DNA from: Oscillospiraceae bacterium
Lineage (GTDB): Bacteria > Bacillota > Clostridia > Oscillospirales > Oscillospiraceae
Assembly (NCBI GenBank): GCA_015067635.1
Contig: SVMA01000006.1
Location: 1-64,000, forward strand
DNA length: 64,000 nucleotides
Direction of reading: 5' to 3'
Shown here: positions 41,267 to 53,188 of the stretch, piece by piece
Numbering within the stretch: position 1 is the stretch's first letter
How the letters are laid out: each line of letters opens with the position of its first letter
Translations under genes and position numbers: made by a program
Notes under the pieces: model-generated
What the model was told of the DNA's origin: nothing
Database searches by the model: none
The model's input: the letters and a program-made list of their open reading frames with translations, nothing else

Positions 41267-44092
41267 ATGAACGACAAAATCATCATTCAAGGTGCCAGAG
41301 AAAACAACTTGAAGAATGTCAATATCACCATTCCGCGGGACAAGCTGATTGTATTTACCGGTCTGTCCGGTTCCGGCAAATCCTCTCTTGCTTTTGATAC
41401 CATCTATGCAGAGGGTCAGCGTCGGTATGTGGAAAGTCTCAGCAGCTATGCCCGCCAATTTCTGGGACAGATGGACAAGCCCGATGTGGACAGTATTGAC
41501 GGTCTGTCTCCGGCTATCTCCATTGACCAGAAGACCACTTCCAAAAACCCCCGTTCCACTGTGGGCACTGTAACGGAAATATACGATTATCTCCGGCTGC
41601 TGTGGGCACGGGTCGGTATTCCCCACTGTCCCAAATGCGGCAAGGAAATTGCGCGGCAGACCATTGATCAGATCGTGGACCGTGTGGAAGCCCTGGGTAT
41701 GGGTACGAGATTTATTATTCTTTCTCCCGTCGTGCGAAGCAAAAAGGGTGAACACCAAAAGGTATTCGAGGATGCACGCAGGAGTGGCTTTGCCCGTGTA
41801 CGGGTGGATGGGATTCTCTATGATCTGACTGAGGATATTCCCTGCGAGAAAAACAAAAAGCACACCATTGAATTGGTGGTGGACCGCCTTGTTCTGAAGG
41901 AGGGACTACGCCGCCGTTTGACCGACTCCATAGAAACCGCCTGCTCCCATTCCGGTGGTCTGGTCACCATTGAACTGCCGGACACCCGGGAAGAGCTTAG
42001 CTTTTCACAAAACTACGCCTGTGAGGACTGCGGCATCAGCTTAACGGAGCTGGAACCAAGAATGTTCTCCTTCAACAATCCGGCAGGTGCCTGCCCCCAT
42101 TGCACAGGTCTTGGCTTTCAGCTGGTAGCCGATCCGGATTTGGTGGTGCCGGACAAAAGCAAAACGCTTCTGGACGGTGCCATTCAGGTTTCCGGCTGGC
42201 AAAATGCCCGTACAGACAGCATTTTCAGAATGTATTTTGAAGCCTTGGCGCAAAAATATCACTTTTCTCTGAATGTGCCGGTCTCTCAGCTTCCAAAGGA
42301 GGCGCTGGACGTCATATTCTACGGCACAGGGGGAGACAAGCTGCGGATGACTTACAACCGCGGCAACGGTATCGGCGTCCTGGAACAGCCCTTTGAGGGT
42401 ATTATGAATAATATTGCCCGTCGTTTTCGGGAGACGCAATCCGACGCTGCCCGCAAGGAATTGGAGGAGTGTATGTCCTCTGCTCCCTGCCCCCATTGTC
42501 ACGGAGAACGGCTCTCTGACATTGCACGGGCTGTCACCGTCGGCGGTATGGGAATCATGCAGTTCTGTGAATTGAGCATCGAGAAGGAATTGCATTTCAT
42601 GGAAAACCTCCGTCTGGAAGGAAGCATGGCGATTATCGCAGAACAAATTGTAAAGGAAATCGTCAGCCGCCTGCGGTTTTTGAAGGATGTGGGTTTGAGC
42701 TATCTTACACTTTCCCGTTCCTCCGGAACACTTTCCGGCGGTGAAAGTCAGAGAATTCGCCTTGCTACACAAATCGGCTCTTCCCTGATGGGTGTTCTGT
42801 ATATTTTGGATGAGCCCTCCATCGGTCTGCACCAACGGGATAACGCCAAGCTGCTTAACACATTGAAGCATCTGCGGGATATCGGAAATACCCTCATAGT
42901 GGTGGAGCATGACGAGGACACCATGCGTGCCGCAGACTATATTGTGGACGTGGGTCCCGGTGCCGGCAGTCACGGCGGCGAGATTGTAGCATCCGGCAGT
43001 TTGGAGGACATTCTCAACACCCCCGCTTCTGTCACAGGCCAGTATTTGGCAGGCATAAAGAAAATACCCGTTCCTGCCGCACGTCGCCCGGGAAACGGGC
43101 ACAAGTTGGTTGTATGGGGTGCCTCTGAAAACAATCTGAAGAACGTAGATGTGGAAATCCCCTTGGGCACGCTCACCTGTGTCACCGGTGTTTCCGGCTC
43201 CGGCAAATCCAGCTTGGTCAACGAGGTGCTGGATAAGTATCTTCTGGCAAAGCTGAATCATGCCCGTACCCGTCCCGGTGCCTGTCGCTGCATAGAGGGT
43301 ATGGAACATTTGGACAAGGTCATTGACATCGATCAAAGTCCCATCGGACGGACTCCCCGTTCCAATCCTGCCACCTACACCGGTCTGTTTAACGACATTC
43401 GGGATCTGTACGCCTCTACCAACGATGCAAAAATCCGCGGCTACGGTCCTGGTCGCTTCTCCTTTAATGTCAAGGGCGGTCGTTGTGAGGCCTGCTGCGG
43501 CGACGGTTTGGTAAAAATCGAAATGCATTTCCTTGCGGATGTGTACGTACCCTGCGAGGTCTGCAAGGGTGCACGATACAATCGGGAAACGCTGGAAGTG
43601 CTTTACAAGGGCAAGAACATTTCTCAGGTTTTGGATATGACCGCAGAAGAAGCGGTGGAATTCTTTGAAAACATCCCTAAGATACGCAAAAAAGCCCAAA
43701 CCCTGGTAGAAGTCGGTTTGGGATATGTAAAGCTCGGACAATCCAGCACCACCCTTTCCGGCGGTGAAGCCCAGCGTGTCAAGCTGGCAACCGAATTGGC
43801 CCGTGCTTCCACAGGAAAAACCATCTATATTTTGGACGAGCCCACCACCGGTCTGCATGCCGCAGATGTGCACAAGCTGCTGGAAGTGTTGCAAACCCTG
43901 GTGGAAAACGGAAATACCGCCCTGATTATCGAGCACAATCTGGATGTCATCAAATCTGCAGACTATATTTTGGATTTGGGTCCGGAAGGCGGTGACGGTG
44001 GCGGCACGGTGGTCGCCTGCGGCACACCCGAAGAAGTTGCCGCTGTTCCGGAAAGCTATACGGGACAGTATTTGAAGGCATATCTGAAGTAA
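41267..44092 (+). CDS. uvrA: Excinuclease ABC subunit A
   Basis: 941 aa damage-recognition ATPase of nucleotide excision repair. Two ABC modules each have Walker A ([10 protein letters not shown] and [10 protein letters not shown]) and signature (LSGGESQRI and LSGGEAQRV). The zinc modules CPKCGKEI..., [17 protein letters not shown] and CEACCGDG...CEVCKG are present. GTAGGAGT precedes the start. Works with uvrB at 46074-48047; uvrC is not in the window. Confidence 0.98.
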   Translation: MNDKIIIQGARENNLKNVNITIPRDKLIVFTGLSGSGKSSLAFDTIYAEGQRRYVESLSSYARQFLGQMDKPDVDSIDGLSPAISIDQKTTSKNPRSTVGTVTEIYDYLRLLWARVGIPHCPKCGKEIARQTIDQIVDRVEALGMGTRFIILSPVVRSKKGEHQKVFEDARRSGFARVRVDGILYDLTEDIPCEKNKKHTIELVVDRLVLKEGLRRRLTDSIETACSHSGGLVTIELPDTREELSFSQNYACEDCGISLTELEPRMFSFNNPAGACPHCTGLGFQLVADPDLVVPDKSKTLLDGAIQVSGWQNARTDSIFRMYFEALAQKYHFSLNVPVSQLPKEALDVIFYGTGGDKLRMTYNRGNGIGVLEQPFEGIMNNIARRFRETQSDAARKELEECMSSAPCPHCHGERLSDIARAVTVGGMGIMQFCELSIEKELHFMENLRLEGSMAIIAEQIVKEIVSRLRFLKDVGLSYLTLSRSSGTLSGGESQRIRLATQIGSSLMGVLYILDEPSIGLHQRDNAKLLNTLKHLRDIGNTLIVVEHDEDTMRAADYIVDVGPGAGSHGGEIVASGSLEDILNTPASVTGQYLAGIKKIPVPAARRPGNGHKLVVWGASENNLKNVDVEIPLGTLTCVTGVSGSGKSSLVNEVLDKYLLAKLNHARTRPGACRCIEGMEHLDKVIDIDQSPIGRTPRSNPATYTGLFNDIRDLYASTNDAKIRGYGPGRFSFNVKGGRCEACCGDGLVKIEMHFLADVYVPCEVCKGARYNRETLEVLYKGKNISQVLDMTAEEAVEFFENIPKIRKKAQTLVEVGLGYVKLGQSSTTLSGGEAQRVKLATELARASTGKTIYILDEPTTGLHAADVHKLLEVLQTLVENGNTALIIEHNLDVIKSADYILDLGPEGGDGGGTVVACGTPEEVAAVPESYTGQYLKAYLK

Positions 44093-44121
44093 AAAACCTG
44101 ACCTGCAACTGCAGGTCAGGT
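44091..44121 (-). terminator. Terminator of the histidine-kinase-like gene
   Basis: Perfect 11-base stem ACCTGACCTGC / GCAGGTCAGGT (44096-44121) followed on the minus strand by six T residues. It also sits just behind the uvrA stop. Confidence 0.85.
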
Positions 44122-44125
44122 AAGC

Positions 44126-45211
44126 TTAATTGATTTTCTCTGCCCGGTAAAGGTCATAGGGCAGAACATCTGCCAGTTCTACCAAAGAATGATCCCGTTC
44201 GCCGGCGTAATCCACGGACATGCTGTTCATTCGCACCACCTGATCAACGTCCTGACTGATCTTCATGGACATGGTGATTCGGGTGCAGCATTCTTCCGGA
44301 TAATCGACCAGCACCGTACCGCCATGGACAGCCGCAGCCGCACGAATCATAACCATGCCCAGACCAATGCCGAATCTGCTGTCTTCCATCCCCGGCTTGC
44401 GAAGGTAACGGGCGTGAATATTTCCCTGGTGGTTCGGATTTTCCCCGGGTTTCCGGTTCAGCACAGTCAAATAAAGCATATTTTTCCGCTGCACGAGGCT
44501 TGCCTCTACACAACCGCCCTTTCCGGTGAATTTCACCGCATTGGAGATGAGATTGTAGGCAGCTCGCTCCAGCTTCTCCGAATCCACCAGGCTGAACACA
44601 GCTTTGTTTATATTGGTGAAGGACAGCGGCACACCGCCATGCTCCAAAAGATTTGCGGTTTTCTCAAAAATCTCCCCAACAACCGCAGTCACATTCTGTA
44701 AGACCAGCTTAGGCTCTGCAGGCTGGTTATAGCGGTAGGCATCAGACATGTTGCCAATCATCCTGAGCATCTGAAACAGTCCCCGGTTCATTTTGGCAAT
44801 TTGCTCCTGAATCACAGGGTCCTCTCCCTCTGCCGCCAGCGGAAACAGTTGCTCCGCGACAGTCATCACATTGGACAGCGGCATGCGCAGCTGCTGAGCC
44901 GCCAGCGCCATCGACTGTAATTCTGCCTGATCTTCCTCCTGTTCCAAAGTAAACAGGTCGAACTCCTCCATACGGCGAACAGAAGCACCGTGAGGCACAC
45001 CGGAAATCGAAAGGGTCAGATACAAGCACCCTTCCCTTAATTCCCCGTATTCCTCCCTGCCGGTGACAAGCAGCTCCGAAAGCGGCATCCCCGGCTTCAG
45101 AAAATATCTGCCTGCCGCTTCATTTACTAAAATAATTGCGCCATCCTTGGCGGTAAAGGCGGGTTGAATCATCAGATTCAAAATCCCGGAAGTGGATCCC
45201 ATTTGCTCCAT
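44126..45211 (-). CDS. Histidine-kinase-like protein lacking the phospho-acceptor His
   Basis: 361 aa, soluble. A PAS-like N-domain (about 10-95) leads to a dimerisation helix pair, then a HATPase_c domain with N box NLISNAVKF and G box FGIGLGMVMI. In the H box, where kinases have SHELRTPL, this protein reads AQQLRMPL (105-112): Gln106 replaces the acceptor histidine. It therefore probably cannot autophosphorylate in the usual way, and may be a pseudokinase, an acceptor-less sensor or a phosphatase-like regulator. No response regulator is adjacent. AGGAGG precedes the start. Confidence 0.82.
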   Translation of the reverse strand: MEQMGSTSGILNLMIQPAFTAKDGAIILVNEAAGRYFLKPGMPLSELLVTGREEYGELREGCLYLTLSISGVPHGASVRRMEEFDLFTLEQEEDQAELQSMALAAQQLRMPLSNVMTVAEQLFPLAAEGEDPVIQEQIAKMNRGLFQMLRMIGNMSDAYRYNQPAEPKLVLQNVTAVVGEIFEKTANLLEHGGVPLSFTNINKAVFSLVDSEKLERAAYNLISNAVKFTGKGGCVEASLVQRKNMLYLTVLNRKPGENPNHQGNIHARYLRKPGMEDSRFGIGLGMVMIRAAAAVHGGTVLVDYPEECCTRITMSMKISQDVDQVVRMNSMSVDYAGERDHSLVELADVLPYDLYRAEKIN

Positions 45212-45349
45212 GATGTTCCTCCTCTTGGGATATCATTTGCATTTTTGCGAGAAAATTTCATTCCTGAAACCGACAAAATTCTCTCTTCTCCTATTTTATC
45301 GAAAAATGTCGAAAATAGCAAGGAAAATCCTTTTTTGAGGTGAAAATTC

Positions 45350-46060
45350 ATGTCTACGAACGAAAAAATACATAGCGGGCACCGCCAAAGATTGAAAAAA
45401 CGCTTTCTGGAAGAGGGTCTGGATCATTTCGACGACCATCAGGTATTGGAGCTTCTCCTGTTTTATTGTATTCCCCGGCAGGACACCAATCCGATCGCCC
45501 ATGCATTGCTGGAGCATTTCGGTTCTCTTGCCCAGGTAATGGAGGCAACGCCTGCTGAGCTTCAAAAAATTGAAGGCATGGGAGAGTCCTCCGCTGCCTT
45601 CCTTGCGCTGTTAAATGCTTTTTGCCGGTACTATTTCGTCCGTCGGACTTCCTCGGGTGTAAGTTTAAATACCATTGAGCAGTGCGGCACTTATTTGATT
45701 CCTTTTTTCTACGGCAGACGCAACGAAACTGTATATCTTCTCTGTTTGGATGCAAAATGTAAATTGCTGTGCTGTAAGGAAGTGGGAGAAGGCAGTGTCA
45801 ATTCTGCCGCTGTTCCCATTCGCCGGATTGTGGAAATGGCTTTGGGTGCCAACGCCACCTCTGTGGTACTGGCGCACAACCATCCCAGCGGCATGGCCAT
45901 TCCCTCGGATGAGGATCAGCTGACTACCCGCAAGCTCGCAGTGGCCCTGAGCGCAGTTGATATTGAACTGGTGGATCACCTGGTGGTAGCAGATGATGAC
46001 TATGTGTCCATGCGCCAGTCCCATTTCTACCATCCCGATGAATGTCGGATTACCGTATAA
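45350..46060 (+). CDS. radC: RadC/JAB domain protein
   Basis: 236 aa. An N-terminal helix-hairpin-helix region ([15 protein letters not shown]) precedes the JAB metalloprotease-like domain with the HNHPSG signature ([16 protein letters not shown]). Named radC, but a direct role in repair is doubtful; the JAB fold suggests a hydrolase. It lies 13 bases upstream of uvrB and is likely co-transcribed with it. Confidence 0.93.
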   Translation: MSTNEKIHSGHRQRLKKRFLEEGLDHFDDHQVLELLLFYCIPRQDTNPIAHALLEHFGSLAQVMEATPAELQKIEGMGESSAAFLALLNAFCRYYFVRRTSSGVSLNTIEQCGTYLIPFFYGRRNETVYLLCLDAKCKLLCCKEVGEGSVNSAAVPIRRIVEMALGANATSVVLAHNHPSGMAIPSDEDQLTTRKLAVALSAVDIELVDHLVVADDDYVSMRQSHFYHPDECRITV

Positions 46061-46073
46061 CCCTGGAGGCAAT

Positions 46074-48047
<1,974 letters not shown>

Positions 48048-48069
48048 ACCCGTTGGGTAAAAAAGGGAT

Positions 48070-48098
48070 TGCTGACTCTTCGATATTGGAGTATAATA
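48070..48098 (+). promoter_or_regulatory. Promoter of the HAD hydrolase gene
   Basis: TTGCTG (48070-48075), 17-base spacer, TATAAT (48093-48098), 44 bases before the start codon. Confidence 0.78.
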
Positions 48099-48141
48099 AA
48101 AGAAAAATCAATTTGCCCTCCGTTACAGAAAGGAGCTATTT

Positions 48142-48984
48142 ATGAGTAAGCCAATCGTCGCATTTATGTATGATTTTGATAAAACACTTTGTACCGAGAA
48201 TATGCAGGAATACACCTTTATTCCAAGCATTGGCATGGGTCCCAATGAATTTTGGGATTACACCGCTGTTATCGCCAAAGAGGAAACCATGGACCGTGTG
48301 CTGACGTATATGTACTGCATGGTGGAAAAGGCAAAGGAAAGCGGAAATCCCCTTACCCGGGAAGCAATGGTCGCCTGCGGAAAGGATATTGAGTACCACC
48401 CCGGTGTGGAGGACTGGTTTGAGCGCATCAACCGTTACGGAGAAGATGCCGGTGTGCAGGTTGAGCATTACGTGCTGTCCTCCGGATTGAAGGAGATTAT
48501 TGAAGGAACCTCCATTGCCAAATACTTTGAACGGATATACGCCTGTGAATTTTTGTACAAGGACGGTCAGGCCTATTGGCCCAAGATGGCAGTTAACTAC
48601 ACCAACAAGACCCAGTTCGTCTACCGTATCAACAAGGGCGTTTTGGATATTGATAATGATGTGGACCTCAACAGCTCCCGACCGGACTCACAAAAACGCG
48701 TCTTTTTCAGCAATATGATTTATATCGGTGACGGTCTGACCGATGTTCCCTGTATGAAGCTGGTCAAGCAATCCGGCGGACACTCTGTCGCCCTTTACCA
48801 GCCCGGAAAGGCGCATAAGACCGCACCGCTGCTGAAGCATGATCGGGTGGACTGGATGTTTGAAGCTGATTTTTCCGAAGGCAGTGAACTGGATACAACA
48901 ATGAAAATTCTCCTGGAAAATCTGGCAAGGGACAGTAAGCTGAAAACGCTCCACTCTGCTCAAAAAAACAGCATCTCTGATTAA
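48142..48984 (+). CDS. HAD family hydrolase
   Basis: 280 aa. HAD motif I is DFDKTL (11-16), motif II VLSSG, and the metal-binding motif IGDGLTDVPCMK. The insert of about 80 residues between motifs I and II forms a helical cap like that of phosphoserine phosphatase relatives. Substrate is unknown. AAAGGAG precedes ATG 48142. Confidence 0.9.
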   Translation: MSKPIVAFMYDFDKTLCTENMQEYTFIPSIGMGPNEFWDYTAVIAKEETMDRVLTYMYCMVEKAKESGNPLTREAMVACGKDIEYHPGVEDWFERINRYGEDAGVQVEHYVLSSGLKEIIEGTSIAKYFERIYACEFLYKDGQAYWPKMAVNYTNKTQFVYRINKGVLDIDNDVDLNSSRPDSQKRVFFSNMIYIGDGLTDVPCMKLVKQSGGHSVALYQPGKAHKTAPLLKHDRVDWMFEADFSEGSELDTTMKILLENLARDSKLKTLHSAQKNSISD

Positions 48985-48985
48985 A

Positions 48986-49019
48986 AAATTCCCCTAAGGC
49001 AACCGCCTTAGGGGAATTT
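48986..49019. terminator. Bidirectional terminator
   Basis: Perfect 15-base stem AAATTCCCCTAAGGC / GCCTTAGGGGAATTT with loop AACC; A run on the left and T-rich stretch to the right. Ends both the HAD gene and the convergent PIG-L gene. Confidence 0.92.
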
Positions 49020-49079
49020 CTGCTTTTTATCCTTTGCAATCAAGCAAGCTTACCTGCATGACTGCGCTACCGTTAAAAA

Positions 49080-49925
49080 TCAGAAGGGGAAGAATTCTTT
49101 TTCAAGCTCCTCAGTAAGTGCACCGCCATACTCGCAGACCTGATATGCCTCTGCGTAGCGGATTTTTGAGCCCTTCTCCTCGCCGTACTTTTCTATCAAT
49201 TCTTTTCTGAAGCGTGCCGCAGTTCTTGCAAATCTGACAGCATAGCCCCGCTTGGCACGCATAATCTCCTCGTCCGTCGTTGCCTCGGTAATTTCCATGC
49301 CCTTCAGCCAGGCAAATCGCTCCTCCTTGCCCTCGGGCACTTCCTCAAACTCCGTATACGGCAACCATTCATATACCTGAGAAACATTGATATCAGCAAT
49401 CTTCAGCTTGATATCCACCTCTTCGTCAATGCCGATCACAACATCTGCATGAAACTCCGGACTCTTGAAGGAGTCTTCATAGTACATAATCACCGGTGTT
49501 TTCCGCATAGCAGGAACATCCGGACATTCATGGGGAACGATCAGCAGATAAGATGCATCCTGCACCAACTGACCGGAGGCCCTGTGGTCTGCATGATAGT
49601 CATTGGGGCGGTGTGCAATCACCAGGTCCGGAGAAAATGCACGGATGTATCGAATCAGCTTTCTTCTGGTCTCCAGATCTACCATCAGTGAGCAGTCATC
49701 AATATCCCACACATCATAAGTAATTCCCAAAACCTTGGCAACTGCCATGGACTCCTGATATCTTCTTTTGGAGGTTTCCTCCGGTGTCATGATGTGGTGA
49801 CCGCCGTTACCGTTACACATGCTCAAAAAACGAACCTCGTGACCCATTTGGGCATATTTATAGGCCAATCCGCCGCAACGGAATTCATTATCATCCTGAT
49901 GGGCGCCAATCATCAATATTTTCAT
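49080..49925 (-). CDS. PIG-L family deacetylase
   Basis: 281 aa zinc-dependent N-deacetylase of the LmbE/PIG-L group. The metal motif AHPDD reads AHQDD (8-12) here, a single change outside the ligands, and the second motif is HADH (HRPNDYHADHRASG). Family members deacetylate GlcNAc-containing glycolipids or thiol precursors such as GlcNAc-Ins or GlcNAc-malate. No neighbour shows which. About 60 gene-free bases separate it from the terminator downstream. Confidence 0.9.
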   Translation of the reverse strand: MKILMIGAHQDDNEFRCGGLAYKYAQMGHEVRFLSMCNGNGGHHIMTPEETSKRRYQESMAVAKVLGITYDVWDIDDCSLMVDLETRRKLIRYIRAFSPDLVIAHRPNDYHADHRASGQLVQDASYLLIVPHECPDVPAMRKTPVIMYYEDSFKSPEFHADVVIGIDEEVDIKLKIADINVSQVYEWLPYTEFEEVPEGKEERFAWLKGMEITEATTDEEIMRAKRGYAVRFARTAARFRKELIEKYGEEKGSKIRYAEAYQVCEYGGALTEELEKEFFPF

Positions 49926-49971
49926 AAATTCTTCCCCTTGTCACAATTTTTATTTTGGGATAACCTCACAC

Positions 49972-50000
49972 ATTGTAGCCTAATTTTTCCCTGTTTGCAA
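49972..50000 (-). promoter_or_regulatory. Promoter of the PIG-L gene
   Basis: On the minus strand TTGCAA (49995-50000), 17-base spacer, TACAAT (49972-49977). It is divergent from the AbrB-ABC promoter 50 bases away. Confidence 0.72.
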
Positions 50001-50048
50001 GCCTATCCCAAAAATTCCCGTGCTGTTTCCGCAGTTTTTTGGATTCCC

Positions 50049-50077
50049 TTGACAATTCCGTCGCCGCATAGTATAAT
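50049..50077 (+). promoter_or_regulatory. Promoter of the AbrB-ABC transporter operon
   Basis: Perfect TTGACA (50049-50054) and TATAAT (50072-50077) with a 17-base spacer, 42 bases before the AbrB-type start codon. Confidence 0.9.
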
Positions 50078-50090
50078 TTGTTATACAAAT
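50076..50090 (+). promoter_or_regulatory. Candidate operator ATTTGT-N3-ACAAAT
   Basis: A 15-base inverted repeat with six-base perfect arms overlaps the end of the -10 box and the expected transcription start. A dimeric repressor bound here would block initiation. The first gene of the operon, an AbrB-type regulator, is the obvious candidate. Confidence 0.6.
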
Positions 50091-50118
50091 CATACTTAAC
50101 TAACCAGGAGATACTATT

Positions 50119-50331
50119 ATGAAAAAACCAGAAGGAAAATTTGCATGGACTGTTACTGTGGGCGAAAAGGGACAAATCGTCATCCCAAAGAAAGCCCGGG
50201 AAGAATTTGATATCCGCCCCGGGGATACTCTGATCATGCTGGGGGATAAAAAACGAGGTCTGGCTATTCCTCCGAAGGAATCGTTTAACCTGTTTGCACA
50301 TGCTGTATATGAGACGGAGGAGGATCAATGA
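50119..50331 (+). CDS. AbrB/SpoVT-family transcriptional regulator
   Basis: 70 aa. One swapped-hairpin domain: VTVGEKGQIVIPKKAREEFDIRPGDTLIML, the classic AbrB/MazE DNA-binding signature. The C-terminal tail (FNLFAHAVYETEED) is short. It overlaps the ABC ATPase start by four bases, so regulator and transporter are made together and autoregulation is likely. It could also be an antitoxin by fold, but no toxin is adjacent. Confidence 0.9.
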   Translation: MKKPEGKFAWTVTVGEKGQIVIPKKAREEFDIRPGDTLIMLGDKKRGLAIPPKESFNLFAHAVYETEEDQ

Positions 50332-51056
50332 ACGCCATAGAAATCAAAGGACTGACGAAGAAATACGGCAGTCTTACTGCGGTGCGCGATCTGTCCCTTT
50401 CTATCCGAAAGGGTGAGCTGTTTTCCCTGCTCGGTGTAAACGGAGCCGGAAAAACCACAACCGTCAAAATGCTTTCCTGCCTAATAAAGCCAACGGACGG
50501 GGACGCGTTTTTATTGGGTAAAAGTATACGGGAAGACGGAACTGCAGTAAAATCCGTTATCGGTATTTCTCCCCAGGAAACCGCTGTGGCTATGGGACTT
50601 TCCGTTAAGGAAAACTTGGAGCTGATGTGCGGTATTCATGGCTTTTCCAAGGAAAAGGCCGCAGCAAAAAGGGATGAGATGATCACAACCTTTCATCTTC
50701 ATGAGATTGCAGACAAGCAAGCCGGTAAGCTTTCCGGCGGCTGGCAGCGGCGTTTGAGCATCGCCATGGCGTTGATCGGGGAGCCTCAGATTCTGTTCCT
50801 GGATGAGCCGACTCTGGGACTGGATGTCATCGCCCGCAGTGAGCTGTGGGACACGATCCGCCAACTGAAAAGCACCGTCACCATCATTCTTACGACCCAT
50901 TATATGGAAGAAGCCGAGGCTCTTTCTGATCGCATTGGCATTATGAAAAGCGGTAGTCTGATTGCCCTCGGTACAGCCGATGAAATTAAAAAGCAAGCCG
51001 GAAAGGACAAATTTGAAGATGCCTTTATTGCTTTGGTCAGAGAGGTGAAAGCATGA
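50328..51056 (+). CDS. ABC transporter ATP-binding protein
   Basis: 242 aa ABC-2-type ATPase. Walker A GVNGAGKTT (36-44), Q loop GISPQET, signature LSGGWQRRLS and Walker B ILFLDEPTLGLDV are intact, followed by the His switch THYMEEAEALSDRIGIM. The W in the signature is common in the drug/bacteriocin-exporting subgroup. Four-base overlaps link it to genes on both sides. Confidence 0.96.
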   Translation: MNAIEIKGLTKKYGSLTAVRDLSLSIRKGELFSLLGVNGAGKTTTVKMLSCLIKPTDGDAFLLGKSIREDGTAVKSVIGISPQETAVAMGLSVKENLELMCGIHGFSKEKAAAKRDEMITTFHLHEIADKQAGKLSGGWQRRLSIAMALIGEPQILFLDEPTLGLDVIARSELWDTIRQLKSTVTIILTTHYMEEAEALSDRIGIMKSGSLIALGTADEIKKQAGKDKFEDAFIALVREVKA

Positions 51057-51781
51057 GAATCCGTACATTTGCCGCAAGAACCTTCAAAGAGATATTGCGG
51101 GATCCTTTGACCCTTTTGTTCGGTTTGGGCTTTCCCGTTGTATTGATCCTTCTTCTGTCCGCCATCCAGGCCAATATCCCTGTTCCGCTTTTTGCCATTG
51201 ACCGGCTCGCTCCCGGTATGACGGTTTTCGGTCTTGCTTTTATGACGCTTTTTTCTGCCACCCTCATTTCCAAGGACAGAGAAAGTGCATTTCTTACACG
51301 ACTTTATGCTACTCCCATGACCGCCAATGACTTCATCCTCGGTTATACCCTTCCCCTTCTGCCCATTTGCTTGGTGCAAAGCATCGTTTGTTTTGCTGTG
51401 GGTATTCTGCTGGGGATGAGAATTACCGTAAATTTGCTGTTTGCGGTGCTTTTTACCGTTCCCATAGCGCTATTCTTCATTGGACTGGGTCTTCTCTTCG
51501 GAAGTATCCTGAATCAAAAGCAAACCGGTGGTATCTGCGGTGCACTCCTTACCAATCTGACTGCATGGCTTTCCGGAATCTGGTTCGACCTCGATCTTGT
51601 GGGCGGTGCATTCAAGGCTGTTGCAAAAGTGCTTCCTTTTTACCATGCGGTAGAATTGGAGAAAGCCGTATTTGCCGGCCGGTTTGAAAGCATTTTGCCC
51701 CATCTGCTATGGGTGCTTGGTTATGCGGCTTTGTCGATGACCATAGCTGTGCTGTTATTCCTGAAGCAAATGAAAAAATAA
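51053..51781 (+). CDS. ABC-2 type transporter permease
   Basis: 242 aa with six predicted helices, short cytoplasmic N-terminus (RTFAARTFKEILRDPLTLLFGLGFP) and the ABC-2 motif KDRESAFLTRLYATPM before the third helix. Together with the preceding ATPase it forms an exporter; substrate may be a drug, peptide or lipid. Terminator follows directly. Confidence 0.92.
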   Translation: MRIRTFAARTFKEILRDPLTLLFGLGFPVVLILLLSAIQANIPVPLFAIDRLAPGMTVFGLAFMTLFSATLISKDRESAFLTRLYATPMTANDFILGYTLPLLPICLVQSIVCFAVGILLGMRITVNLLFAVLFTVPIALFFIGLGLLFGSILNQKQTGGICGALLTNLTAWLSGIWFDLDLVGGAFKAVAKVLPFYHAVELEKAVFAGRFESILPHLLWVLGYAALSMTIAVLLFLKQMKK

Positions 51782-51785
51782 AAAC

Positions 51786-51823
51786 TCCCGCTGTTGATGT
51801 AACGCAGTCAACAGCGGGATTTT
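51786..51823 (+). terminator. Terminator of the AbrB-ABC operon
   Basis: Twelve-base stem TCCCGCTGTTGA / TCAACAGCGGGA with ten-base loop and TTTT. It meets the stop of the convergent citXG gene. Confidence 0.9.
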
Positions 51824-53176
51824 CTATATTTCTGTACCGTTCTCAGCAAGCTGGAGCAAAAAGTGTGTCGCCGCCAAAAGGTCTGCACAGCCACCGGGGG
51901 AAAGCTTTCTTTCCATAAACAACTGATCCATGCGGGCAATCTCCTCCAAGCAGGGATAGGGATCGTTTTCCAACAACCGTTTTGCCTCTGTTGCCGCATA
52001 CGCAGCTCCTTCCACACCGCCGCGGCAGTACAGATTGGTATCCTGCACATTTGCAATCAGATGCAAAAGGGTAACCGCACCGATATGGTTCTCAGTTAGT
52101 CCATGCCGCCGGCAATCCTGATATGCCGGTATCGCAACATGTGCAATACTTGGAAATCCGCCAAATGCCTCTCCGCGGATCCCCTGTAATCCCAAAGTCT
52201 CATAAAGCCGCTGTCCGGAGGTCGCTTCCGCTTCCCCGCCCCGCAGTCTCTGAAAATCCTGCAATATGTTACTGCACATCCGTCCGCATTCCCGAAGAAT
52301 CAATTGCATCCCGGCAACCGGACATTCCGGTGACCACAGACGGCCAATTCCGCCGCAAAGCAATCCCAATGTAAAAATCGCACCCTTGTGGGTATTGACA
52401 CCGCCGGTTGCGGCAAACATGGCTTCTTCCGCCTTTATTCCTGCATGCCGTAGCGCGTTGAAAGTAATTTCCGGCAAATCAGAGGCTGTTTCTATGCCAA
52501 TTTTGACACATTCTGTGAAATATGGCTGTAAGGCCTCCGCACTGATCCGAAAAAGAGCAATATCCATATCCGTATGGCTGCCGTTGTTGTTCCGGTCCAC
52601 CAAGCCGGGTTTAGGGGTAATCCCAACCTCCCAATCCAAACTCTCCTTTGCAATTTTACCGATTCTTTCGCTATCTATCTGCATACAGCCGGCAAAAAGA
52701 ATGGCATTTGTGGCATCCTGCAACTCGCTTACTGAATGCTTACGGCCTGCCGCACAGGCACGTCCCGGTGCACGGCACACAATACAACCGCGCACCTGCC
52801 CTTGTCTGGAAAGCTTCCTGCCATCCACATCCAATACATCCATGTCCCACAAACGGCCCATGGGTGCAGTATCCTCCAAAAAAACACATTTTTCCTTCAG
52901 GGTATGCACGTCCATTGCAACCGACAGATACGCTTCATAACCGGTTGGCTCATCAAACACCCTCTGCTCCAGAATAACGGAAGGCGGCAGCGCTTCCTGC
53001 AGTGCTTGCAAACCGGCGTCAAAGCCCCTGCGGATTCGCGCAGAGGCTTTCACAGGGCCGGCAATATTCATTGTAAAGCAAATCACCGGTACCCGGTATT
53101 GCTGAAGCATCCCTTTTTGCCGCAGAACCCGATTCTCCCGGGCAATGAGGATCTGTGTTAGTGTGATTTCTTTCAT
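51824..53176 (-). CDS. citXG: CitX-CitG fusion for lyase prosthetic-group synthesis
   Basis: 450 aa. The N-terminal ~155 residues match CitX, which attaches the phosphoribosyl-dephospho-CoA prosthetic group to the lyase acyl carrier protein (GPVKASARIRRGF, EDTAPMGRLWDMDVLD, CxxCxxPGRxCAxGRKHS). The rest is CitG, the triphosphoribosyl-dephospho-CoA synthase (WEVGITPKPGLVDRNNNGSHTDMD, GGVNTHKGAIFTLG). A fused CitXG is known in some bacteria. Context indicates that it matures the CitDEF-type lyase encoded divergently at 55264-57820, here probably citramalate lyase. Confidence 0.93.
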   Translation of the reverse strand: MKEITLTQILIARENRVLRQKGMLQQYRVPVICFTMNIAGPVKASARIRRGFDAGLQALQEALPPSVILEQRVFDEPTGYEAYLSVAMDVHTLKEKCVFLEDTAPMGRLWDMDVLDVDGRKLSRQGQVRGCIVCRAPGRACAAGRKHSVSELQDATNAILFAGCMQIDSERIGKIAKESLDWEVGITPKPGLVDRNNNGSHTDMDIALFRISAEALQPYFTECVKIGIETASDLPEITFNALRHAGIKAEEAMFAATGGVNTHKGAIFTLGLLCGGIGRLWSPECPVAGMQLILRECGRMCSNILQDFQRLRGGEAEATSGQRLYETLGLQGIRGEAFGGFPSIAHVAIPAYQDCRRHGLTENHIGAVTLLHLIANVQDTNLYCRGGVEGAAYAATEAKRLLENDPYPCLEEIARMDQLFMERKLSPGGCADLLAATHFLLQLAENGTEI

Positions 53177-53188
53177 ATATGACTCCGG

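Noticed and set aside
41500..43936. Long open frames antisense to uvrA
   Set aside because: They follow the codon structure of uvrA on the opposite strand, have no ribosome sites and no homology I recognise.
49080..49925. Inactive PIG-L enzyme due to AHQDD
   Set aside because: The zinc-binding His and catalytic Asp residues are retained; only the Pro is changed.
50119..50331. MazE-type antitoxin of a toxin-antitoxin pair
   Set aside because: The fold fits, but the adjacent gene is an ABC ATPase and no toxin-like gene is present.
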